Shown: positions 51,811 to 61,363, numbered from the stretch's first letter. The stretch: DNA of 64,000 nt from Brevibacillus porteri (GCF_003013475.1 NZ_PXZO01000052.1:106762-170761), one strand, 5' to 3'. Translations and numbers: made by a program. The notes: a model not told the origin generated them from the sequence alone.

Positions 51811-53124
51811 CTACGTTTTTTTCCGTGTCCAGATTCTAACTGGTGTGCCTTCAAACACAAAAGCTTCACGGATCTTGTTCTCTATGTAACGTTCATAGGA
51901 GAAGTGCATAAGTTCTGGATCGTTCACAAACAAAATGAACGTCGGTGGTTTCACTGTCGCTTGTGTCGCATAGTTGATCTTCAAGCGTTTGCCGCGATCA
52001 GATGGTGGAGGTGTACGGATCGTCGCATCTGTTACCAAATCATTGAGAACGCCGGTAGGAACGCGCATAGTATGTGCTTGTGCTACTTCATTAACCTTCG
52101 GCAGAATCGTATGGACACGTTGCTTCGATTTTGCAGACACATACATGATCGGAGCGTAATCCAGGTATTTAAATTCTTCGCGGATCAACTCTGTGAAGCG
52201 TTGCATCGTTTTGTCGTCTTTTTCAATAGCATCCCATTTGTTCACGACAATAATGACACCACGGCCAGCCTCATGTGCATAACCCGCGATCTTCTTGTCC
52301 TGCTCGATAATGCCCTCTTCCCCGTTAATGACAACAAGAACGACATCGGAATCTTCAATGGAACGCATCGCACGCATCACACTGTATTTTTCCGTTGTTT
52401 CATACACTTTCCCGCGCTTGCGCATACCTGCCGTATCTACGAGAATGTAGCTTTGGCCATCACGCTCAAATGGCGTGTCGATCGCATCACGGGTCGTTCC
52501 GGCAACATCACTGACAATGACTCGCTCTTCACCGAGAATCGCATTCGTCAAGGAAGACTTCCCGACGTTTGGACGACCGATGATGGATACACGAATGATA
52601 TCGTCTCTTTTCTCTTCGTCATCCTCTGCTGGGAAATGCTGAACCACGTCTTCCAGCATATCGCCCAAGCCAAGACCATGGCTACCCGAGACAGGGAATG
52701 GCTCGCCCAAGCCCAAGGAGTAAAAGTCGTAAATATCCGCACGCATTTCCGGATTATCCGCTTTGTTCACCGCGAGTACGACAGGTTTTCCTGTCCGATT
52801 CAGCATTCGTGACAGTTCAACGTCCGCATCTGTCACACCTGTGCGGCTATCTGCAATCATAATGATGACATCTGCTTCGTCAATCGCAAGCTCTGCCTGG
52901 TAACGCATCTGTGTAAGAATCGCGTCGGTCTCGCCAAACTCAATTCCACCGGTATCAATCACATGGAAAGTATGAGTTAACCATTCACCTTTCCCGTACA
53001 GGCGGTCACGGGTTACTCCCGGCATATCCTCCACGATCGCGACTCGTTCGCCAATCAATCTGTTAAAAATCGTGGACTTTCCCACGTTGGGTCTCCCCAC
53101 AATGGCTACCACTGGTAATCCCAT
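51811..53124 (-). CDS. der: GTPase Der (EngA)
   Basis: Essential 50S ribosome-assembly GTPase with two tandem G domains and a KH-like C-terminal domain. Both P-loops are GRPNVGKST/S, with NKXD motifs NKAD and NKWD and DTGGIEFG/DTAGMRKRG switch segments. The 437-residue protein starts with ATG at 53124. It is upstream of plsY and gpsA as in B. subtilis. Confidence 0.97.
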   Translation of the reverse strand: MGLPVVAIVGRPNVGKSTIFNRLIGERVAIVEDMPGVTRDRLYGKGEWLTHTFHVIDTGGIEFGETDAILTQMRYQAELAIDEADVIIMIADSRTGVTDADVELSRMLNRTGKPVVLAVNKADNPEMRADIYDFYSLGLGEPFPVSGSHGLGLGDMLEDVVQHFPAEDDEEKRDDIIRVSIIGRPNVGKSSLTNAILGEERVIVSDVAGTTRDAIDTPFERDGQSYILVDTAGMRKRGKVYETTEKYSVMRAMRSIEDSDVVLVVINGEEGIIEQDKKIAGYAHEAGRGVIIVVNKWDAIEKDDKTMQRFTELIREEFKYLDYAPIMYVSAKSKQRVHTILPKVNEVAQAHTMRVPTGVLNDLVTDATIRTPPPSDRGKRLKINYATQATVKPPTFILFVNDPELMHFSYERYIENKIREAFVFEGTPVRIWTRKKT

Positions 53125-53178
53125 AATCAACAACACTCTCTCTCATTTTACGTTTTGACTAGCTAATCATACCATACA

Positions 53179-53361
53179 CTACTTATGCCGAACAATGATA
53201 AGGGTATCGTCGCTCACTTCATGCACCATCGCGTCCAGTATCTTTTCCAGCGTGAAAGCCGTTTGCTGCATCTTCTCCGTGGTAGATTCGATAAAAATCG
53301 GGACACCACCCGCAATCCTGTCTTTGTTCGTCGTAATCACCGACAAGATTAATCCTGTCAT
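53179..53361 (-). CDS. capping complex subunit for YIEGIA
   Basis: A 60-residue soluble protein (MTGLILSVITTNKDRIAGGV, then TLEKILDAMVHEVSDDTLI) encoded directly after the YIEGIA gene, three bases away. Size and position match the protein named capping complex subunit for YIEGIA in annotation pipelines. The family is restricted to spore formers; I do not assign a reaction. It probably binds the YIEGIA protein. Confidence 0.75.
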   Translation of the reverse strand: MTGLILSVITTNKDRIAGGVPIFIESTTEKMQQTAFTLEKILDAMVHEVSDDTLIIVRHK

Positions 53362-53364
53362 GGC

Positions 53365-54270
53365 CTACAGCTCCTTTTTCACCATTCTAGTCTTCGTTGG
53401 CATTCGGAAGACGCTTTCGAGAATTGGGACTGCACGAATGACGGACGTTGCGCGTTCCACATCTTTTTCTTGCGGTAATAAAAATACACCCAGTCTCCCT
53501 GACTGTATATCACGTTTTACCAATGGTGATAGCGATGGCTCTCCCGTATCTGTATAAACGCCGAGCTGCGTCGCGACATCGTGCAATATCGCTTGCCGCT
53601 GTCCTGGGTGGGCAATCGTGACCTTGGCATTGGCATCCCTCGGTGTCAGAATAAAACCCACACCTTGCTCACGTATGATCTCTTGGGCATCTGCCAACCC
53701 GACGTTCATGATGTAAATGTCGTTCACATACAAGTCTCTTCCTTCCATTCTCACTTCCCCCGGCTCGATCTCTGCAATCAGCGACAGTGTTTTTCCAGAG
53801 CGCAGCTTGCGAGAAATCATCAAGGCGATGACACCCGCGATGACACCTCCCCACCAATGAAAAAAGATGGTAGCCGTCGTTGTCACCAAAGAAGTAAACA
53901 TGACCATGTAATTGCGTCCTTCAAACACCATTGCGATTCCTTCGATGTAGGGACCACCACGGGGCACTAGCTCCTGCTTATCGATCTCTGTGAGCGTAGT
54001 GCGTTCCATGTTCCTGACATCGCGGAATTGCTGAGCAGCCACCGTTAAAAATGTGACCGCCGTGTAATTCTCCTTGAGCAGGGCGGGAATCGCTATCGCT
54101 CCGAGCGCGGATGCAATCACCCCAAGTGAAATGTGAATAATTTTTCCGTGGGGATAGGTTGGATATTGTCGATAATCTGTTCGCAAAAGATGAATCCGGC
54201 ACATAATGCCGAATAGGAAACCCAGAACTAATGGAAAAACATATTCGTAAGCTAGCAATTCCTTCAACAC
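53365..54270 (-). CDS. YIEGIA family membrane protein
   Basis: A 301-residue protein with hydrophobic helices in the first half (VFPLVLGFLFGIMCRIHLL, then ISLGVIASALGAIAI) and the diagnostic PYIEGIAMVFEGRNYMVM segment near residue 105, followed by a further membrane pair and a C-terminal soluble domain of about 130 residues. It forms a gene pair with the 60-residue capping subunit. GTG at 54270 follows AGGTGA; the longer frame to 54402 has no site. Function not settled; sporulation-linked by its phylogenetic spread. Confidence 0.8.
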   Translation of the reverse strand: MLKELLAYEYVFPLVLGFLFGIMCRIHLLRTDYRQYPTYPHGKIIHISLGVIASALGAIAIPALLKENYTAVTFLTVAAQQFRDVRNMERTTLTEIDKQELVPRGGPYIEGIAMVFEGRNYMVMFTSLVTTTATIFFHWWGGVIAGVIALMISRKLRSGKTLSLIAEIEPGEVRMEGRDLYVNDIYIMNVGLADAQEIIREQGVGFILTPRDANAKVTIAHPGQRQAILHDVATQLGVYTDTGEPSLSPLVKRDIQSGRLGVFLLPQEKDVERATSVIRAVPILESVFRMPTKTRMVKKEL

Positions 54271-54277
54271 CCTAGCG

Positions 54278-54913
54278 TCACCTGCCCGTATCGGAATGGG
54301 AAGACTCTGTTTCTGTTCTACCAAGAATACGACGAATCGCAGACCAGACGATGCTGACGAGAGCCCATAGTGATATGCCACTCCACAAGAGATCTTGCGC
54401 ATACTCCGATCCCCATTGACAGGAACCCGACAATTTCCAAAAATAAAGCGAATGTATCACATCTGCGAGTGGCATGGCGAGCGTAAGCTGAAACAGCTGG
54501 CCCAGATTCGTTCTGCTCATCAAAAAAATCGTACTAACTCCAACAGCGGGTACGATGATCCTCTCATCCCAAAACAGCAAGATCGGATCGGTAAAAAACA
54601 GCCAGCGCAGCCAAAATAGCAAAAGGGCCGTTGCCAGCGCACTCAGCAAGTACAATCTGCGTATTTTTGACATGAGCTTGGTGTAAAGGACAATGCTTGC
54701 GATCAGTGGCAATATCGTTCCACTTAGACTAACTTGAATGGGGGCAAAATAGATTTCCCAGTTCACAAACGTACAAATTAAAAACGCACTGATCACTGCG
54801 AGCACTCGTCTGCGTTCCATCTTCATGTTTTGCAGCTGCAAGTCAAAGCTTCCCATCCAGACAAGACACAGCAAAGACCACTGGATGAGGATCGCAACGG
54901 TTCCCTCGTTCAT
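54278..54913 (-). CDS. yphA: YphA-like membrane protein
   Basis: A 211-residue integral membrane protein with about six hydrophobic helices (AILIQWSLLCLVWMGSF, ILPLIASIVLYTKLM) and a polar C-terminus. It lies between fni and the YIEGIA gene; in B. subtilis yphA occupies the equivalent place. ATG at 54913 is six bases after GAGGAG; two earlier frame starts lie within or before that site. Function unknown. Confidence 0.7.
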   Translation of the reverse strand: MNEGTVAILIQWSLLCLVWMGSFDLQLQNMKMERRRVLAVISAFLICTFVNWEIYFAPIQVSLSGTILPLIASIVLYTKLMSKIRRLYLLSALATALLLFWLRWLFFTDPILLFWDERIIVPAVGVSTIFLMSRTNLGQLFQLTLAMPLADVIHSLYFWKLSGSCQWGSEYAQDLLWSGISLWALVSIVWSAIRRILGRTETESSHSDTGR

Positions 54914-54998
54914 GTTCATCTCCTCAAAATGATGGTTGTCTCCCCCAAAAGTATGCCTCAATCAAGGAAATTTCATGAATCGAATGCTCGTCCACTAA

Positions 54999-56051
54999 CT
55001 AACGTTGCGCCAGTCTCTCCAATTGGATGTGACGAAGCCTAGCTCTCTCCGCTGTTTTTCCCGTGATCATAACAGGAGTACAAACTGCGTCTGCCAGACC
55101 TTTCATACCTAGTGCCGTCATCGCCACACGAATTTGGTGATGCCATCTGTCTACGGTAGACAAGCATCCTTCCAGAGATTCGCGTTGAACCAGACGCAGC
55201 ATTGCCCCCGCCATCCCGACAGCGGACGCACCTAAAGAAGCGGCTTTGACTACATCGAGACCATGACGAACACCGCCTGTTGCTATGTACGACATTCCCG
55301 GATGACCGACAGCATTCGCTTCCAGCAAGCTCTCTACCGTCGTGAATCCCCAATCTTCAAACATCGTGTGAGGATGATCACTACGCATATTTTCGACTTG
55401 AGCAAAATTTGTTCCGCCCCTTCCACCCACATCGATGGTTCTGATCCCGATTTCTATGAGTTTCTCGATTGATTCCTTCGCCATGCCAAAACCGACTTCT
55501 TTGACCATAACCGGTACATCCAGACTCTCCCTGATTGCTTGAATCCTCTCGAGATAGCCGCGAAAATCCCGATCTCCCTCTGGCATCAGCAGCTCTTGCA
55601 TGACATTTAGATGGATTTGCAGTCCGTTCGCTTCGATCATCTCCACCGCTGCTGTTGCCTGCTCCACTGTCGCTTCCGCCCCAACATTTGCAAACAAGAT
55701 CCCCTGTGGATGTTCCCTTCTGACAATCCGATAGCTATCCGTAACATCCGGATCACGCAGAGCTGCCATTTGTGAGCCAACAGCCATAGCCAGATTGCGT
55801 TCCCTCGCAATGATCGCCAGTTTTTGATTGATTTGCGTAGTCCCACCAGCTCCACCCGTCATCGCATTAATCATAATCGGTGAGGAGAGTCGTAAGGATG
55901 CGATCTCGGTGTCCAGTGAAGTTTCAGCAAATGCTGCATTCGGCAAGCTGTTTGGAACAAAGCTAACATCATCAAAACTATTCGCACCATTTTCCCCGGT
56001 AACAAGAGCATTTCGAATATGGTCCAGTTTCCTAATCGAACGACGATCCAT
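54999..56051 (-). CDS. fni: type 2 isopentenyl-diphosphate delta-isomerase
   Basis: FMN- and NADPH-dependent isomerisation of IPP and DMAPP, feeding prenyl side chains. The 350-residue barrel shows the MINAMTGGAGGTTQINQKLA flavin segment, VKEVGFGMAKESIEKL and IRTIDVGGRGGTNFAQVEN, characteristic of type 2 enzymes. ATG has GGAGGGG upstream. Type 2 IDI is common in Gram-positives; the substrates serve the hepS/hepT enzyme at 37.6-42.6 kb. Confidence 0.95.
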   Translation of the reverse strand: MDRRSIRKLDHIRNALVTGENGANSFDDVSFVPNSLPNAAFAETSLDTEIASLRLSSPIMINAMTGGAGGTTQINQKLAIIARERNLAMAVGSQMAALRDPDVTDSYRIVRREHPQGILFANVGAEATVEQATAAVEMIEANGLQIHLNVMQELLMPEGDRDFRGYLERIQAIRESLDVPVMVKEVGFGMAKESIEKLIEIGIRTIDVGGRGGTNFAQVENMRSDHPHTMFEDWGFTTVESLLEANAVGHPGMSYIATGGVRHGLDVVKAASLGASAVGMAGAMLRLVQRESLEGCLSTVDRWHHQIRVAMTALGMKGLADAVCTPVMITGKTAERARLRHIQLERLAQR

Positions 56052-56078
56052 TCTACCCCTCCTAGACTTTCACTCCCA

Positions 56079-56107
56079 GAAAAAAGGGATACGCCAGAGC
56101 GTATCCC
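56079..56107 (-). terminator. terminator after the S1-homologue gene
   Basis: GGGATACGC and GCGTATCCC form a 9-bp stem, followed by six U on the minus strand, between rpsA and fni. Confidence 0.9.
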
Positions 56108-56127
56108 CATGAGTCCTACTTTTTATC

Positions 56128-57300
56128 TTACTTGAACTTGTCTTTCAGATCACCGAACAACTCGCCCAATGTCACGCCCATTGGTTGGTTGTTTTCTTGC
56201 GTGAATTGTTGCTGTTCACGCTTACTCGCACGTTCTGCCTGCTCCACACGGTCTTCTTCAACTGCACGGATGCTGAGGCTAATGCGCTGTTCTTGTGGAA
56301 CAACATCCAAAACTTTCACTTGTACTTCTTGGCCCTCTTTCAAAACCTCACTCGGTGTATTCACCCGGCGATTTGCAATTTGCGAGATGTGTACCAGGCC
56401 TTCGATTCCAGGAGCCAGCTCAATAAATGCACCGAAGGACACCAAACGTTTTACAGTTCCATTCAAAATAGAGCCCGCTTTGAAATCTTCTGCAACGCTC
56501 GCCCATGGACCTGCTTGCGTTTCCTTAATGCTAAGGCCAATGCGCTCGTTTTCACGGTCAATTTTGAGGACCTTCACTTGCACCTTGTCGCCTTCCTTCA
56601 CGACATCGGACGGCTTATCTACACGGTTCCAAGCAAGTTCAGATACGTGAACCAATCCATCAACACCACCGATATCCACGAATACGCCGAAATCGGTCAT
56701 GCGCTGAACCGTTCCTTCCAATACTTGACCCACTTGGATTTTATCCATAATGGATTGCTTTTGCACTTTTACTTCGTCTTCCAAAACTGCTTTGTGGGAC
56801 AGGATGACTTTATTCTTTTCCTTATCCATTTCTACTACTTTCAAAGCCAATGTTTTGCCTTTGTAATCAGAGAAATCTTCAACGAAATGACGCTCTACCA
56901 TGGAAGCCGGAATAAAGCCGCGAACGCCTACATCAACAACCAGGCCGCCCTTCACTACTTCTTTCACGGACGCTTCGATGATCTCACCCGCTTGCATTTT
57001 TTGCTCAAGATCAGACCAAGAAGATTCCATCGCTACGGCTTTCTTGGAAACAACGAGCTCTTCTTTCTCGTCGTTTAGCTTGATGACTTTCACTTCGAAA
57101 GTATCACCAACCGCTACTACATCAGATACCTTTTCAACATGCAGTGGAGACAGTTCGCTGATAGGAATCAGACCATCGTACTTGTAACCTAGATCTACAA
57201 GCGCTTGTTTGTCCTCAACTTTTGTTACGGTTGCTTTTACGACATCTCCTACGGAAATGGTTGTTGCATCCGTCAAGCTTACGTTCGTTTCTTCCATCAT
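56128..57300 (-). CDS. rpsA: 30S ribosomal protein S1 homologue
   Basis: A 390-residue protein with four S1 RNA-binding domains starting at about residues 17, 103, 190 and 275 (for example VGQVLEGTVQRMTDFGVFVD, then GLVHVSELAW). This is shorter than proteobacterial S1 (six domains) and corresponds to YpfD of Bacillus, often not ribosome bound. The C-terminal 30 residues are Gln/Glu-rich. ATG follows AAGGAGG. Downstream of plsC; an inverted repeat lies in its leader. Confidence 0.93.
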   Translation of the reverse strand: MMEETNVSLTDATTISVGDVVKATVTKVEDKQALVDLGYKYDGLIPISELSPLHVEKVSDVVAVGDTFEVKVIKLNDEKEELVVSKKAVAMESSWSDLEQKMQAGEIIEASVKEVVKGGLVVDVGVRGFIPASMVERHFVEDFSDYKGKTLALKVVEMDKEKNKVILSHKAVLEDEVKVQKQSIMDKIQVGQVLEGTVQRMTDFGVFVDIGGVDGLVHVSELAWNRVDKPSDVVKEGDKVQVKVLKIDRENERIGLSIKETQAGPWASVAEDFKAGSILNGTVKRLVSFGAFIELAPGIEGLVHISQIANRRVNTPSEVLKEGQEVQVKVLDVVPQEQRISLSIRAVEEDRVEQAERASKREQQQFTQENNQPMGVTLGELFGDLKDKFK

Positions 57301-57345
57301 TCAAAAGACCTCCTTAATACCATCCAGTCCCAAACGTCTATGTAC

Positions 57346-57361
57346 AGGTTGTGTACAACCT
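57346..57361. repeat. inverted repeat in the rpsA leader
   Basis: AGGTTGT and ACAACCT are perfect 7-base arms around two central bases, about 45 bases before the S1-homologue ATG. It could be an operator or an RNA hairpin for autoregulation. Confidence 0.4.
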
Positions 57362-57485
57362 CACTACACGAAGCGGGAGCATGTATATTTTTAACTGTCG
57401 CCTGATGGCTGGCAGTTAGTACTGATGAAGCCAGTAAGTTCCAGCAGATTTAGTATTCGTCCCTTTAGCAATTCTATACCGTTTG

Positions 57486-58079
57486 CTAAGAGAGATGCTG
57501 GTTCCGTAATTGCTTGATGTGCTCCATAATCAGATCGCTCGCTTCCTTCAACGTATCTGCGCTTGATTTGGCCTCGCGCAGTTGAGTCAGATCGATCGGT
57601 TTACCGTAAACGATCTTAATAGAACGAAACGGCTGATATGGCCCGATAATGGCTACCGGAATGACCGCGGCTTCTGATTTGAGAGCGAACATCGCCACAC
57701 CCGGCATTGCTTCCCCTGGTTCCCCTGTTTTGCTGCGAGTTCCCTCAGGAAAGATTCCAAAGATTTTTCCATCTTCCAGCAATTTGAGAGTCGTGCGAAT
57801 GGCCGCACGATCTCCTGCACCCCGTTTGACCGGAAATGCACCGAATTTGGTAATGAGAAAGGATATGACCGGAATTTTGAAAAGCTCTTCTTTGGCCATG
57901 AAATGAACCTGACGCTCGATACCACTCCCGAGAAGAGGTGGATCCCACAAAGAAATATGGTTGGCACAAAGGATCACTGGGCCTTCCTTAGGTATATGTT
58001 CACGCCCGATCACTTGCCAACGAAAGACAAGCGAAAAAATTATGCGAAAAAAACCTCTGAATAAACGATAGTAACTCAA
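57486..58079 (-). CDS. plsC: 1-acyl-sn-glycerol-3-phosphate acyltransferase
   Basis: Makes phosphatidic acid from lysophosphatidic acid at the membrane. The 197-residue protein has the HX4D catalytic motif in ANHISLWDPP, the FPEGTRSKTG substrate motif and an N-terminal hydrophobic segment. The start is TTG at 58079, overlapping the cmk stop by four bases. Companion of plsY and gpsA in phospholipid synthesis. Confidence 0.95.
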   Translation of the reverse strand: MSYYRLFRGFFRIIFSLVFRWQVIGREHIPKEGPVILCANHISLWDPPLLGSGIERQVHFMAKEELFKIPVISFLITKFGAFPVKRGAGDRAAIRTTLKLLEDGKIFGIFPEGTRSKTGEPGEAMPGVAMFALKSEAAVIPVAIIGPYQPFRSIKIVYGKPIDLTQLREAKSSADTLKEASDLIMEHIKQLRNQHLS

Positions 58080-58747
58080 TGGGTTGACTCTCCCGTTCGC
58101 TCGCAGATTTGCAAGATGCGATCGACCACCTGATCAATGGTCATTCCTGTTGTGTCTACCAAAACGGCATCTTCCGCTTGGCGCAACGGCGCGACTTCTC
58201 TCTGCATGTCCCGTCGATCTCGCTCTTCGATTTCTTTTTCCAGCTCAGATAAGTCTGTCTGGGTACCTTTTGCGAGTAGTTCCTTCCAGCGGCGTTCTGC
58301 ACGCTCTTGGATGGAGGCTGTCAGAAATATCTTCACATCTGCATCAGGCAAAACATGAGTACCGATATCTCTACCGTCCATGACGACATTGCCTTGAGTC
58401 GCTAATCGTCGCTGGAGCACAAGCATTTGTTCACGTACGGAACCGTAGCTCGCTACAATGGAGGCGTACTGGCTCACTTCTGTGGAACGTATCCAGCTTG
58501 TGACATCGATTTCATTCCAGAATACATGTTGCTGTCCGTTTTCCCGAACCAGTTGAATCCTGTTTTTTTGCAAAAGTTCGGAAACTGCAGACTCATCGTT
58601 GATAGGGAGCTGATGATGGTGGACTGCCCAAGCGAGGGCACGATACATGGCACCCGTGTCAATGTACACGTATTCCAGTTGTCCCGCTACTTTTTGGGCG
58701 ACAGTGCTTTTGCCTGCTCCCGCTGGTCCATCAATGGCAATGTTCAT
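58076..58747 (-). CDS. cmk: cytidylate kinase
   Basis: Phosphorylates CMP and dCMP for nucleotide recycling. The 223-residue protein has the P-loop AIDGPAGAGKSTVAQ, DTGAMYRALA and the DGRDIGTHVLPDADVK segment. ATG follows AGGTGAG. It heads cmk-plsC, as in Bacillus (cmk-plsC-rpsA). Confidence 0.97.
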   Translation of the reverse strand: MNIAIDGPAGAGKSTVAQKVAGQLEYVYIDTGAMYRALAWAVHHHQLPINDESAVSELLQKNRIQLVRENGQQHVFWNEIDVTSWIRSTEVSQYASIVASYGSVREQMLVLQRRLATQGNVVMDGRDIGTHVLPDADVKIFLTASIQERAERRWKELLAKGTQTDLSELEKEIEERDRRDMQREVAPLRQAEDAVLVDTTGMTIDQVVDRILQICERTGESTH

Positions 58748-58884
58748 TACTTCTCACCTGCTATGTACGTTAGTTCGGATGGGAATAAAACAAGAAAAGC
58801 TTCTGTCGAAGCCCTTTCCCATTCTTTGTGTGATGAAAAACGATATTGCGTTTTTCGGATTTGGCTGTGACCACTAATGGTCTA

Positions 58885-58909
58885 CAAAAAAACGATCCAA
58901 GACCGTTTT
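58885..58909 (-). terminator. terminator after ypfB
   Basis: AAAACGGTC and GATCGTTTT form a 9-bp stem with a three-base loop and a U run, 48 bases past the DUF5359 gene. Confidence 0.75.
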
Positions 58910-58956
58910 CTATGTTATCTATAATAGTACCATAGTATGGAAGCATGCGCAAACCT

Positions 58957-59139
58957 TTAGGGCTCTCTGGACACGCCTTCCAAGCGCTCTGTTTCGATTA
59001 ATACTAGTCTTGCGGGAACGTACTGAATGAGGACTTCGCCTATGGTCAGTACAATCGCACATATGACAATTCCAATCATGATGCCTTTTTCTACCCGTTT
59101 GGAAAAGCTGCGAAAACGATCGTTGTACTGACTGGTCAA
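58957..59139 (-). CDS. ypfB: DUF5359 small membrane protein YpfB
   Basis: A 60-residue protein with one hydrophobic helix (about 19-38, MIGIVICAIVLTIGEVLIQY) and charged ends, matching the YpfB/DUF5359 family located between cmk and the PilZ gene. The likely start is a TTG at 59139 after AGAGGA; the frame runs to 59175 inside the upstream gene. Function unknown. Confidence 0.65.
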   Translation of the reverse strand: MTSQYNDRFRSFSKRVEKGIMIGIVICAIVLTIGEVLIQYVPARLVLIETERLEGVSREP

Positions 59140-59164
59140 TAGGGTCACTTCCTCTGATGAAGCG

Positions 59165-59848
59165 TCAATCCACAACGCCTTTTTTGCGAAGCTCTAGCTG
59201 TCTCTCGTAACACGCTCTAACCACTTTTGCCCGATCTTGCTCACTGATTTGGGTGAACTTACCCGAAATCCATTGGTGCAAACCTTTTTCTTCCGCCGGT
59301 TTTTGTCTGACGATTTCCATCTCAACAAAGGCATGTTGAACCTGTCCATTTTTGCTTGGAAGGGAAATCCAGACGTGCAAGTTGTCTTTTTCCTTCAAAT
59401 GATAGCTTTCCTCACAGCTAAAAGACAGCCCACCACCGCTGATATCCAGCGTTCGTGCCAGAAAATGATAGCGTCGAATCGGATCATCCAGCTTGACTGC
59501 GATGTCTACCGTGGTGTCAATTCTCAAGTAGTTTCGTCGCTGTGTGCGCACAATCTCCTCTTTCGCCGGGAGTTGCAAAAGCAGTACAGGAATGTGGTTG
59601 TTTTGCCTGCCGACAATCGCAGAGCGGAATTCATAGCGTGAGCCATCCTCGCCAACATACCAAACCAAGCATTCTGTCCCTGGTTGAAATATCCCAGTCC
59701 GTCCAGTGTTTTCGCTGGTTGGCAACTCGATGGAAGCTACATCATCCTTCAAATCAGCCACTCGGCTTTTGAACGTTTGCAGCTCCATTTCTTCTGAGGA
59801 ACTCGTGAAGTTTAGTCTGATTGTTTGTCCTATTCGTGGAAGCATCAT
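59165..59848 (-). CDS. ypfA: PilZ-domain cyclic-di-GMP receptor (YpfA-like)
   Basis: A 227-residue protein with an N-terminal YcgR-like domain and a C-terminal PilZ domain. Both c-di-GMP motifs are intact: RRNYLR (RxxxR) and DISGGGLSF (D/NxSxxG). B. subtilis YpfA (DgrA) binds c-di-GMP to slow flagellar motility. ATG at 59848 is 12 bases after GGAGG; an ATG at 59845 is also possible. It lies before ypeB. Confidence 0.88.
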   Translation of the reverse strand: MMLPRIGQTIRLNFTSSSEEMELQTFKSRVADLKDDVASIELPTSENTGRTGIFQPGTECLVWYVGEDGSRYEFRSAIVGRQNNHIPVLLLQLPAKEEIVRTQRRNYLRIDTTVDIAVKLDDPIRRYHFLARTLDISGGGLSFSCEESYHLKEKDNLHVWISLPSKNGQVQHAFVEMEIVRQKPAEEKGLHQWISGKFTQISEQDRAKVVRACYERQLELRKKGVVD

Positions 59849-59918
59849 AAAGTAAATGTTCCTCCCCTTCCCTATCACCCTTTCCATTATATACCCTTTT
59901 GTTTCGAATCAGCAAATA

Positions 59919-59947
59919 GGGAAAGCCGCTAAAAAACTAGCTTTCCC
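59919..59947 (-). terminator. hairpin between ypeB and the PilZ gene
   Basis: GGGAAAGC and GCTTTCCC form an 8-bp stem 17 bases past the ypeB stop. The minus-strand U tract is weak, so termination is uncertain. Confidence 0.5.
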
Positions 59948-59963
59948 CATGATTTTTCAAACG

Positions 59964-61331
59964 CTATTGTCCCTCGTTCTGTGCTGATCCCGTTTCCATT
60001 TTCACAACTTCTTCTTCTTCTCCATTCATGGCGTTGATATAGACCATGTACGAATTTCCTTCAAAGCTACCTGTCATTTCCCATGTCAATACTTCTTTTC
60101 CATCGTTTTTCCCTTCGATGAGAGAAAGGCGTTGATCCGTCACTTTTACACTCGGATTGACTTTTTTCCTTGCTTCTTCTTTCGTGAGACGAGGCTCGGA
60201 GAGAATTCTCTTTTTGTGATTAAACAGATACTCCGTCGAGTTAAAGGCAGTAACCTCTCCATTGTCCAACGCGATCTCGACGACCACCCCGTCAGGATAA
60301 ATTCTGACGCCATCCTGAACAGGCACAAACGTAAAGAGTGCGTTGCGGTCGTAGCTGTCAATCTCGGAGACCTGCATATTGTCAAATCCGTGGTTACGCA
60401 AGAACACGCGACCTTTTTCTTCTGCCTGTGTCATGTCCAGCTTTTCCTCACCAACCCCACGCTCGTTCATCATCCAAACCACTTTACCGCCGCGTTTGGT
60501 GACATCGAGGTTAATGCCTGTCTTGTGTCCTTTTGGCGTGACACGTACACTATACGCCGAGTATTCCTGCCCCTTGCCGTTCTCATTCACCTCTACTTTC
60601 GCATCCCCTGGCTTCAACCCGAGAAACGCCAGTGCATTCTTCTCTGCTTCCTCTTTGGTGGCTGCTTTGCCATCGATCCCTTTGATTCGCTGCTGCTTTT
60701 TCTTATCGAGACTCTGTATCCCGACGCCCCAGTCTAAATCAGGGTATTCCTGCACTTTTTTCTCAATGGTTTGGAAGCCATCAATGATGGAATTGTCCTC
60801 TTTGCTTTTATTGGAGGCCAATGCCGTCTCAACATCCATCCACCTCAATTGTTTGTCCATCGCGAGGGTTTGTACCTTGCGTAGCTCATCCTGGATATCC
60901 TTTGCTTGGGTGTGCAGGCTCTTCAAGGTCTTGTATTCACTCTGGCTCAATGGCTGCTTGTCCAGATCACGCACAGCGACGCGATAAGAAAAATCTGCGA
61001 CCCTCGACAGCATTTCTTCGGTTTTGCTAAACGCCATCAAGGTCAGTGGGAGTTGTCCGACATCCGCTTGTGCCGCATAGGAAAGCCGCCAAACACTCGT
61101 CAAAATGGGGGTCATTTGTCTGCGCGAGTTGACTACCAGCGATTTGCCAAGCTCATCGTGCAGCTTGTCCACATGATAAGTGAGATCGTGAAAAGCTCGT
61201 TGATATGAGTTTTCCGCTTTGATCAGGACCGAGTTCTTCTCATTGTGCTCCTGATATCCCCACACGCCAGCGCCTATTAAGGCAACCAGGGCAATGGGAA
61301 ATAACACACGTGCTGTTGCTCCATATACCAT
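59964..61331 (-). CDS. ypeB: germination protein YpeB
   Basis: Spore protein needed for incorporation and stability of the cortex hydrolase SleB. The 455-residue protein has one N-terminal membrane helix (VLFPIALVALIGAGVWGY), a helical domain to about 200 and PepSY domains in the C-terminal half (AEKNALAFLGLKPGDAKVEV, then LTKEEARKKVNPSVKVTD). Length is as in B. subtilis. ATG follows AAAGGAGGAG, 32 bases after sleB; the sleB-ypeB operon is the usual pairing. Confidence 0.95.
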   Translation of the reverse strand: MVYGATARVLFPIALVALIGAGVWGYQEHNEKNSVLIKAENSYQRAFHDLTYHVDKLHDELGKSLVVNSRRQMTPILTSVWRLSYAAQADVGQLPLTLMAFSKTEEMLSRVADFSYRVAVRDLDKQPLSQSEYKTLKSLHTQAKDIQDELRKVQTLAMDKQLRWMDVETALASNKSKEDNSIIDGFQTIEKKVQEYPDLDWGVGIQSLDKKKQQRIKGIDGKAATKEEAEKNALAFLGLKPGDAKVEVNENGKGQEYSAYSVRVTPKGHKTGINLDVTKRGGKVVWMMNERGVGEEKLDMTQAEEKGRVFLRNHGFDNMQVSEIDSYDRNALFTFVPVQDGVRIYPDGVVVEIALDNGEVTAFNSTEYLFNHKKRILSEPRLTKEEARKKVNPSVKVTDQRLSLIEGKNDGKEVLTWEMTGSFEGNSYMVYINAMNGEEEEVVKMETGSAQNEGQ

Positions 61332-61363
61332 CCCTTGCCACTCCTCCTTTGATTACGTATCCA

